Shown piece by piece: positions 57,701 to 64,000 of a stretch of DNA of 64,000 nucleotides; the first letter of the stretch is position 1; the number at the start of each line of letters is the position of its first letter. This DNA comes from Candidatus Devosia phytovorans (GTDB lineage Bacteria; Pseudomonadota; Alphaproteobacteria; Rhizobiales; Devosiaceae). The stretch covers positions 1,989,001 through 2,053,000 of the forward strand of contig CP119312.1 in the NCBI GenBank assembly GCA_029202405.1. Direction: 5' to 3'. Position numbers and translations under genes: made by a program. The notes below the pieces were generated by a model, which saw nothing but the letters and a program-made list of their open reading frames with translations, was not told the origin of the DNA and made no database searches.

Positions 57701-59185
57701 CTATTGCTTCTCGTAATAGTCGCGGACCAGACGGTCGAGCAGCGCGACGCCGAAGCCGGGGGCCCAGGAGGTGTTGGTCTCGCTGGCGGTGCCACCAAAG
57801 GCAGTGCCGGCAATGTCGAGATGGGCCCAGGGGGTGTTGTTGACAAAGCGCTGCAGGAACTGCGCGGCAGTGATCGAGCCGGCGGGGCGGCCGACCGAAT
57901 TGCGGATGTCGGCGAATTTGGATTCGATCAGCTTGTCATAGGCGGGGGCCAGTGGCATGCGCCAGAGCTTTTCGTTGACCGAGAGGCCCGCGTTGAGCAG
58001 GCGGGTCGAGAGTTCGTCATTGTTGGAAAAGAGGCCGGCGTGCTCGTGACCCAGGGCGACGACGATGGCGCCGGTGAGGGTCGCCAGGTTGATCATGAAC
58101 TTGGGCTTGAAGCGGTCCTGGGTGTACCAAAGGGCATCGGCGAGGACGAGACGGCCTTCGGCATCGGTATTGATGACTTCGATGGTCGTGCCGTTCATCG
58201 CCTTGACGATATCGCCGGGGCGCACGGCGCCACCCGAGGGCATGTTCTCGACGAGGCCAATGACGCCGACCACATTGGCCGGGGCCTTGCGGGTGGCAAG
58301 GGCATGGATGAGGCCGGTGACGGCGGCTGCGCCGCCCATATCGCCCTTCATGTCTTCCATGGAGGCGGCCGGCTTGATGGAAATGCCGCCGGTATCAAAG
58401 ACCACGCCCTTGCCGACGAAGGCGAGCGGGGCGTCACCCGGATTGCCACCACGCCATTGCATGACAACGAGGCGGGCCGGACGATCGGAGCCCTGGGCGA
58501 CGCAGAGCAGCGAGCCCATGCCCAGATTTTCCAGCGCTTCGGGCTCGAGGATTTCGACATCGACACCGAGCTTGACCAGTTCGGCAGCGCGGGCAGCAAA
58601 TTCGACCGGGCCCAGCACATTGGCCGGCTCGTTGATCAGGTCTCGGGCCAGCAACGTGCCCTGTACAGTTGCACCGCGATCGTCAATGGCGAGATCGGCC
58701 GCAGCGGGATCGGCGACATGCAAGGCGATGTCGAGCGGGCCGGAGACGTCGTCAGGCCTGGGCGACTTGTATTTGTCGAACCTGTAGTGGCGCAGGCGCA
58801 GACCGGCCGCCAGCTCACCGATGGCAAGGGCGCTGGCGCCGGGCTCGTCGATGACCACGGAGACGGTTTCGGCACGGGCCGCGGCCAGCTTGGCCAGCAG
58901 CGAGCCGCCACGGTCGGTCCAGCTATTGGCGGACAGTTCTGCATCGGACTTGCCGCGACCGAGCACCACCAGGCGTTTACCGCCAGCACCCAGGACGTCG
59001 AGCGCCTGGCCCTGCTTGCCCTTGAAGGCCCCTGCCCGCGCCGTCTCGCTCCAGTCCAGACCCGTCGCGGACCAGACTGTTGCCGCAGCGCCGGCGGGTG
59101 CGGCGTCTTCGGCGGCATAGATCACGGTCGTGGCGGCGAGTGCTCCGTCGAGCGGAGCGGTGCGGATGGCGATGGGCTGGGACAT
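57701..59185 (-). CDS. pepA: Leucyl aminopeptidase
   Basis: A 494-residue M17 dizinc/dimanganese exopeptidase that removes N-terminal residues from peptides in the cytoplasm. The C-terminal catalytic domain contains VGKGVVFDTGGISIKPAASMEDMKGDMGGAAAV with metal ligands, the signature NTDAEGRLVLADAL, GHEHAGLF, and SVGRPAGSITAAQFL. The N-terminal macro-like domain is less conserved. Divergent from lptF, with a 185-base gap holding both promoters. Confidence 0.95.
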   Translation of the reverse strand: MSQPIAIRTAPLDGALAATTVIYAAEDAAPAGAAATVWSATGLDWSETARAGAFKGKQGQALDVLGAGGKRLVVLGRGKSDAELSANSWTDRGGSLLAKLAAARAETVSVVIDEPGASALAIGELAAGLRLRHYRFDKYKSPRPDDVSGPLDIALHVADPAAADLAIDDRGATVQGTLLARDLINEPANVLGPVEFAARAAELVKLGVDVEILEPEALENLGMGSLLCVAQGSDRPARLVVMQWRGGNPGDAPLAFVGKGVVFDTGGISIKPAASMEDMKGDMGGAAAVTGLIHALATRKAPANVVGVIGLVENMPSGGAVRPGDIVKAMNGTTIEVINTDAEGRLVLADALWYTQDRFKPKFMINLATLTGAIVVALGHEHAGLFSNNDELSTRLLNAGLSVNEKLWRMPLAPAYDKLIESKFADIRNSVGRPAGSITAAQFLQRFVNNTPWAHLDIAGTAFGGTASETNTSWAPGFGVALLDRLVRDYYEKQ

Positions 59186-59370
59186 TGAAGGCCTTGGGGC
59201 AAAGCGGGCGCGTGCCCGGAATTTGAGGTTGCCCTTACATTGAGAGCTTTGCCCGCCGCGTCAATCCCGCAACAAGGCTGAGACAAATCCGTGCACAGGG
59301 TCCTACGTGCTTGTCTTGCAACCCGAACTGCACCAAGGTCCGCCCGATCCGGAGACTCTGCCGAAGCCGC

Positions 59371-60444
59371 ATGAAGAAGCTGACCGCCTATCTTTCTCGT
59401 CTGTTCGTGGCGGATGCGCTGATCCTGCTCGGCGTGCTGTGCCTGCTGTTGTGGCTGGTCAATTGCCTGCGCTCGTTCGAGGTGATTTCGGTCAAGGGGC
59501 AGAATGTGCTCGTGCTGGCGCTGCAGGCCATGCTGACCATGCCGCCGCTGGTGATTTCCTTCTTCTATATCTGCGTCGGCATCGGCCTCGCGCGCGCCTT
59601 GCAACAGCTGCAGGCCAATCGCGAGTTGCATATCATCCATACGAGCTACGGGCTGGGTTCGCTGTGGCGCGCCACGGGCGTGGTGGCCGGCGCGGGTGTG
59701 CTGGTCATGCTGCTGCTGTCCAATTTCATCGAGCCCTATGCCATCCGCCGGCTGAACCTCCTCAATGCCAGCGTCGCGGCGGATCTGGTGAGCTCGACGC
59801 TGCGGCCGGGCCGTTTCACCCAGGTGACACCGGGCGTGGTCATCCTGATCGGCGGGCGCGAAGGCGACGGCGAAATCCAGCAATTCTTCGCCGATGACCG
59901 GCGCGATCCGCAGAGCCGGCAGACCTATATCGCCGAATCCGCCCGCGTGGCTGCCGATGGCGAGGGTTTTGTCATCGAGCTGCGCAATGGCACGCTGCAA
60001 TATAGCCAGTCCGACGGGCGCTTCTCAGAGGTTTCCTTCGACCGCTATGACGTGAGTGTCGCCCAGCTGTCGCAGTCGATCGGCTCGATCGACCCGATGC
60101 TGGAAAAGGACAGCCTGACACTGGTCCGGGAAGCGCTGAGCTCGGGCGAGTGGAATGCCTATGCGGTGCTGCTGTTGTCCAATCGCATGGCCGAGGGACT
60201 GCGCGTCATCGGCATGGCCCTGATGGTGCTGGCGATCATGGGCTTTCCCAATGGAAGGCGCATGCGCCTCGGCCTGCCCATGGAGGTGATCGTCATGCTG
60301 ATTGCCTTCGGGGAGAGAAGCCTCAGCGCCTATAGCCCGATCGGCACGGCGGCCGGCGCGCTGATCATGATTGCCGTCGCTGGCGCAGCCCTGTTGATCC
60401 GCATCCGGCCCCGACGCGCGCCGACGGTGGAGGTGGCGACATGA
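59371..60444 (+). CDS. lptF: Lipopolysaccharide export permease LptF
   Basis: A 357-residue inner-membrane protein from the ATG at 59371. Three N-terminal and three C-terminal helices (FVADALILLGVLCLLLW, LVISFFYICVGIGLARAL, VVAGAGVLVMLLLSNF; later IGMALMVLAIMGFP, EVIVMLIAFGERSL, AGALIMIAVAGAALLI) flank a periplasmic beta-jellyroll region (about 130-270; VVILIGGREGDGEIQQFFADDR). With LptG and LptB2 it extracts lipopolysaccharide from the inner membrane and delivers it to LptC/A. It overlaps lptG by 4 bases. Confidence 0.94.
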   Translation: MKKLTAYLSRLFVADALILLGVLCLLLWLVNCLRSFEVISVKGQNVLVLALQAMLTMPPLVISFFYICVGIGLARALQQLQANRELHIIHTSYGLGSLWRATGVVAGAGVLVMLLLSNFIEPYAIRRLNLLNASVAADLVSSTLRPGRFTQVTPGVVILIGGREGDGEIQQFFADDRRDPQSRQTYIAESARVAADGEGFVIELRNGTLQYSQSDGRFSEVSFDRYDVSVAQLSQSIGSIDPMLEKDSLTLVREALSSGEWNAYAVLLLSNRMAEGLRVIGMALMVLAIMGFPNGRRMRLGLPMEVIVMLIAFGERSLSAYSPIGTAAGALIMIAVAGAALLIRIRPRRAPTVEVAT

Positions 60445-61511
60445 ACGGCATAGACCGCGTCATCCTGGGCCGGGTAGGCAGCCGCATCCTCGTCACCGTG
60501 GGCGTGTTCTACGGCATCATCGCGCTGGTCGAATCGCTCGACACCTGGCGGTTCAACTACGTCTCCGAGCAGCACGGCGTGCATATGGCCGTGGTGATGG
60601 TGGCGATGAGCGCCGTCAAATGGACGATCAAGACCCTGCCGGTGACCGTGCTCATGGGTGCGATCCTGGGGTTTATCGACCTCAAGGCGCGTCATGAGCT
60701 GACGGTGATCCAGGCGACGGGCATGTCGATCTGGCGCATCATCCGGGCGCCGCTGATTGCGCTGATCCTGTTCAGCTTCGCCATCGGGCTGGGGCTCGAG
60801 ACGGTGAGCGTGCATTTCAACCGCGTGCTCAAGCCGACCTCGCAGGGCTATACCGCCATGCTGACCCCGCCGGGCGAAATCTGGCTGGAGCAGCGCAGCG
60901 AGGATGGCGCCTATGTGATGATGGCCACGGGCATGCAGGAAGGCGGCACGGCGCTGGGCAATGTCACCGTGTTCAACCTCAATAGCGGCGATGCCACACG
61001 CATCGAGGCCGAGGAAGCACTGCTCGAAACCGGGCAATGGGTGTTTCCGACCGCAGTGCTCAAAAGCGCCGACCAACCGTCGCGCACCGTCACCAATTTC
61101 ACCCTGCCGACCAGCTCGACGCCGACCGAGATGCGACTCAAGCTGGCATCTACCGAGGACATGACATTCTTCGAGCTGGCGCGGCTTTTATCGGCCGGCG
61201 TGGTGGACTCAAACATCCGCACGGCGGGGACGATGCGGCTGATTAAATTGCTGGCTTTGCCGCTTGTGCTAACCGGCTCGCTGTTCATTGCTTTTGCGTT
61301 TACCGCAGGTTATCGAAGAGGCTCTAATTATGGTCCTGCGGTCCTTTACGGGATCGTATTGGGGTTCGTTGTGTTCGTGATTACCGAGATGGCCGACCGC
61401 GCCGGGTCGACCGGCGTTCTCGATCCCACGTTTGCGGCAGTCGGACCGGCATTTGTAGCCATTGTCATTGGCGTGACGGTGCTGCTGCACAAGGAAGACG
61501 GGCGGGCGTGA
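60441..61511 (+). CDS. lptG: Lipopolysaccharide export permease LptG
   Basis: A 356-residue partner of LptF with the same layout. MNGIDRVILGRVGSRILVTVG, TVLMGAILGFIDLKARHELTVIQATGMSIWRII (coupling-helix region) and the C-terminal RLIKLLALPLVLTGSLFIAFAFTAGYRR are typical. The periplasmic jellyroll lies at about 105-250. The coupling helix residues ELTVIQATG fit the family's interaction with LptB. The start overlaps lptF by 4 bases and the stop overlaps lptD by 4 bases. Confidence 0.94.
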   Translation: MNGIDRVILGRVGSRILVTVGVFYGIIALVESLDTWRFNYVSEQHGVHMAVVMVAMSAVKWTIKTLPVTVLMGAILGFIDLKARHELTVIQATGMSIWRIIRAPLIALILFSFAIGLGLETVSVHFNRVLKPTSQGYTAMLTPPGEIWLEQRSEDGAYVMMATGMQEGGTALGNVTVFNLNSGDATRIEAEEALLETGQWVFPTAVLKSADQPSRTVTNFTLPTSSTPTEMRLKLASTEDMTFFELARLLSAGVVDSNIRTAGTMRLIKLLALPLVLTGSLFIAFAFTAGYRRGSNYGPAVLYGIVLGFVVFVITEMADRAGSTGVLDPTFAAVGPAFVAIVIGVTVLLHKEDGRA

Positions 61512-63808
61512 AGAAGCTTTTCGACAGGGGGACGTCTGCGAGTCGCCTGGCCTTGGCCAGTGCCCTGCTTGCGCTTACCTTCTCGTCCGCGGCCTTCGCC
61601 CAGACGCTGGTTCCTACGGATTTTTTCAACGCACCGGTCAATAGCGCCGACCCGGCCGAGGTCGAATCGAGCACGCTGACCTTTGACAGTGCCAAAAACC
61701 TCATTACTGCCAGCGGCGATGTTGTGCTGCGCCAGAGCGGCTATACGCTGACCGGGCAGAATCTGGTCTACGACCGCAGCAACCAGACGCTGAAATTCAC
61801 TGGCAATGTCACGGTGCTCGATCCCTCGGGCAACCTTGCCGAGATGAGTGATGCCGACATTACCGGCGGGATGAAACAGGCGTTTCTCAATGCCCTGACC
61901 ATCACCGCCTATGACGGCTCGCGCATTACTGCCGACAGCGCCGACTATGCCTCGGCGCTGCGCACGATTCTCGACAAGGCGACCTATGCGCCCTGCGGGG
62001 ACTGTATCGATGATCGCGAGCAGCGCATCGGCTGGAAGGTCAACACCTCCAGCATCACCTATAATTCCGAGGATGGCTCGCTCTATCTGGAGCAGCCGAC
62101 GCTCGAAGTACTCGGCCTGCCGGTGGCCTGGCTGCCGTATCTGTGGATTCCTGATCTTAGTGCCAGCACGGTGGAAGGCTTCCGGACGCCGAACTACAGC
62201 TACACCGATGAAGTCGGGCACAAGGTCGAAGTCCCCTACTACGCCTATTCAAGCCGCTGGACCGACGTCATCCTGACGCCAACCTTCATGACGCGGCAGG
62301 GTTTCCTGCTCGGCGCCGAATGGCTGCAGCGCTTCGACAATGGCGCGTTCCAGATCAAGGCATCGGGCCTTTATCAGTGGGAAAAGGAAGCCTTCGGCTT
62401 TGCCGACGCTCAGCGCGACTGGCGCGGAGCGATCCAGACATCGGGTTCGTTCACCCCGATCGAGAACTGGACCGCAGGCTGGAGCTACACCGAATTCACC
62501 GATGCGGCCTATCTCGACGACTATGGGCTGACTACGGGCACATCGAGCGTCAATCAGGTCTATGCGACCAATGTAACCGATGACACTTTCCTCGACGTGC
62601 GGGTGCAAAAGTTCAACCGGATCGGCGACTATACCGATATCGACCAGGGCGAGCAGGCAGCCACGCTCCCCGCCGTGCGGTTCAACCACATTCAGGAACT
62701 CGCGCCCGGCAATGGCCGCGTCGAGATCAGCGGGCGCCTGCTGGGCGTGCAGCGCGAATATGACTCGACCACGTCGTCGAATGGCGTGCCCTATATCTTC
62801 GGCTATTCCGGCGGTCGGCAGCATGCCAGCGTCCAGGCCGGCTGGCAGAACCAGTATATCGGCGGCGGCGGGTTCGTGGCGACGCCCTATCTGGGTGGCC
62901 GTACAGACTTTGCCTATTACGATGGCACCAGCGCCGATCCGACGCAGCCGGGCGAGACGTCGCTGTTCAGCCTGACGCCGATCGCGGCCATGGATGTGCG
63001 CTTTCCGGTGGCGGCCAATGACGGCTCGACCGTACATCTGATCGAGCCGATCGCCCAGCTGGCCTATCGCGGCTCGGGCACGACGTCGGTCGGCATCACC
63101 AATGACGATGCGCAGAGCTTCGTCTTCGATGACACCAACCTCTTCAGCTACAACCGCTTCTCCGGCTATGACCGGCAGGAGACGGGGCTGCGCCTCAATG
63201 TGGGTGGTCGCTACCAGGCCAATTTCATCGACGGCAGTTATATCGAGCTGGTCGCTGGCCAGAGCTTCCACCTGGCGGGCGAGAATGCCTTCGACACGGT
63301 GGACCAGGCGCAGACGGGCGTCGGCGCGGGCCTCAGCGGCACGGCGTCCTATGCCGTGCTGGGCGCCTATGCAGGCTTTGAAAGCGGCATCAGGGCGGGC
63401 GGCAAGCTGCAGGTCGATACCGAGGAGCCGGCGATCACCCGCGCATCGCTGTCGGCCGGTTATGCCAATGACGGCTGGGCGGCCACGGCGGACTATAATT
63501 TCATCGCGGCCAACGAAGCGGCTGGCGTGGTCATGGACCAGCACGAAATCGGCGGTTCGGTGACCGTGCCGGTGGCCGAATACTGGTCGCTCCAGGCGCG
63601 GACCTATTGGGACATCGCCTCGAACAACTACCTGCAGGTCGGCGGCGGCGTGACCTATGATGACGGGTATTTGATGATCGGCGCCGACGCCTATCGCAAC
63701 GGGCCGACCCATACCTCGCCCGACGAGACCCGCGTCACGGCTTCGTTCAAGCTCAAGGCCCCGGCGGGTCTGGACTTCGGCTTTGCCACCAACGCCGTGG
63801 TTGAGTAA
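61508..63808 (+). CDS. lptD: Lipopolysaccharide assembly outer-membrane protein LptD
   Basis: A 766-residue outer-membrane protein. The GTG start overlaps the lptG stop (GTGA). A signal peptide ends near SAAFAQ. The N-terminal OstA/jellyroll domain (about 50-220; DSAKNLITASGDVVLRQSGYTLTGQNLVYDRSNQTLKFTGNV) receives LPS from LptA. The C-terminal barrel is rich in aromatic alternating strands and ends FGFATNAVVE. The pattern is that of alphaproteobacterial LptD. The few cysteines (for example PCGDC) lie in the N-terminal half, so the disulfide arrangement of E. coli is not reproduced. Confidence 0.94.
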   Translation: MKKLFDRGTSASRLALASALLALTFSSAAFAQTLVPTDFFNAPVNSADPAEVESSTLTFDSAKNLITASGDVVLRQSGYTLTGQNLVYDRSNQTLKFTGNVTVLDPSGNLAEMSDADITGGMKQAFLNALTITAYDGSRITADSADYASALRTILDKATYAPCGDCIDDREQRIGWKVNTSSITYNSEDGSLYLEQPTLEVLGLPVAWLPYLWIPDLSASTVEGFRTPNYSYTDEVGHKVEVPYYAYSSRWTDVILTPTFMTRQGFLLGAEWLQRFDNGAFQIKASGLYQWEKEAFGFADAQRDWRGAIQTSGSFTPIENWTAGWSYTEFTDAAYLDDYGLTTGTSSVNQVYATNVTDDTFLDVRVQKFNRIGDYTDIDQGEQAATLPAVRFNHIQELAPGNGRVEISGRLLGVQREYDSTTSSNGVPYIFGYSGGRQHASVQAGWQNQYIGGGGFVATPYLGGRTDFAYYDGTSADPTQPGETSLFSLTPIAAMDVRFPVAANDGSTVHLIEPIAQLAYRGSGTTSVGITNDDAQSFVFDDTNLFSYNRFSGYDRQETGLRLNVGGRYQANFIDGSYIELVAGQSFHLAGENAFDTVDQAQTGVGAGLSGTASYAVLGAYAGFESGIRAGGKLQVDTEEPAITRASLSAGYANDGWAATADYNFIAANEAAGVVMDQHEIGGSVTVPVAEYWSLQARTYWDIASNNYLQVGGGVTYDDGYLMIGADAYRNGPTHTSPDETRVTASFKLKAPAGLDFGFATNAVVE

Positions 63809-63834
63809 ACTTCTATCGGATTTTGGCCTCATTC

Positions 63835-63869
63835 ATGGGGCAATTGACAGCGCGATATTCCCGCCCCAT
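63835..63869. repeat. Hairpin between lptD and surA
   Basis: ATGGGGC (63835-63841) and GCCCCAT (63863-63869) form a 7-bp stem around 21 bases, with no T-run after it. It sits 26 bases past the lptD stop and may partially attenuate read-through into surA. Confidence 0.45.
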
Positions 63870-63904
63870 TGAGGGTTGGGTGGATCCATGCGAGGCGAAT
63901 GACT

Positions 63905-64000
63905 ATGGCCATGAATTTTCTGGGGCGCGCAGCCAGCGCCATGATCGTGGGTGCAGTGCTGACCATGGGCGCCGCCATGCCTGCCGTGGCGCAGAATGTG
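63905..64000 (+). CDS. surA: SurA-like periplasmic chaperone, N-terminal fragment
   Basis: Only 32 codons are in the window. The start at 63905 is preferred over an ATG two codons earlier (63899) because GAGG lies at a suitable distance. The visible part is a signal peptide: MAMNFLGRAASAMIVG, hydrophobic core, and a cleavage site near PAVAQ. No enzymatic domain can be seen. The assignment to SurA rests on the conserved lptF-lptG-lptD-surA order in alphaproteobacteria. Confidence 0.6.
   Translation, partial: MAMNFLGRAASAMIVGAVLTMGAAMPAVAQNV

Noticed and set aside
57704..59188. 494-codon open frame antisense to pepA with nearly identical ends
   Set aside because: Shadow of pepA, whose catalytic motifs are all on the - strand.

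Overview
The window looks like a chromosome segment from an alphaproteobacterium of the Hyphomicrobiales, most like Devosia and relatives. It is GC-rich with few AT-rich gaps. It carries the alphaproteobacterial lptF-lptG-lptD-surA block next to pepA-holC, a full-type C-P lyase cluster, a DUF1127 protein, and several families of long intergenic palindromes common in this order. The assignment rests on gene content and protein resemblance read by eye; no search was run. I see no prophage, insertion sequence, CRISPR array or origin.

Layout. 0-5.3 kb: the tail of a glycerophosphodiester phosphodiesterase, an inositol-phosphatase family enzyme, treZ, a type I murB and an exported alpha/beta hydrolase; two copies of a palindromic repeat bracket the suhB-like/treZ/murB block. 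5.3-17.9 kb: phosphonate uptake and C-P lyase, in transcription order phnG-H-I-J-K-L, a hexapeptide acetyltransferase, then phnC-D-E-E, with phnF divergent from phnG and phnM-phnN convergent with phnF. A four-half-site Pho box precedes phnC and a probable PhnF operator lies between phnG and phnF. phnI carries two single-base frameshifts. 18.0-23.6 kb: an ABC importer, a nucleoside 2-deoxyribosyltransferase and a free-standing RarA C-terminal-like protein, divergent from an RpiR-type regulator. 23.6-28.6 kb: a sensor kinase coupled to a small molybdopterin-domain-like exported protein, an FAD oxidase, and a LuxR-type response regulator. 28.9-31.0 kb: two small proteins and coaBC.

31.0-36.6 kb: a tightly overlapped operon of a GNAT-like protein, an E1/ThiF-like adenylyltransferase without a catalytic cysteine, a polytopic membrane protein, a second GNAT, an Acg-like nitroreductase and a DCC thiol-disulfide protein. 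This is the best candidate for an undescribed pathway. 36.8-40.2 kb: a DUF4173 membrane protein with a two-component system, then tRNA-Ser(GCU). 40.2-44.6 kb: glutathione transferase, a glyoxalase-related protein, a TauE/SafE permease and a molybdopterin oxidoreductase. 44.6-45.4 kb: non-coding and rich in palindromes. 45.4-57.7 kb: housekeeping and accessory genes, including a guanidine-II riboswitch ahead of sugE, a MarR/MFS divergent pair, a DEAD-box helicase, ndk, an ABC-F protein and a DUF4344 protein. 57.2-64 kb: yitT-like, holC and pepA run leftward; lptF, lptG, lptD and the start of surA run rightward to the edge.

Working together: the phn genes import and cleave alkylphosphonates under phosphate limitation, provided phnI is functional. 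The Lpt genes export and insert lipopolysaccharide. The riboswitch makes guanidinium export responsive to guanidine. Three convergent gene pairs end in one shared CTAG tetranucleotide, so their transcripts must abut or overlap.
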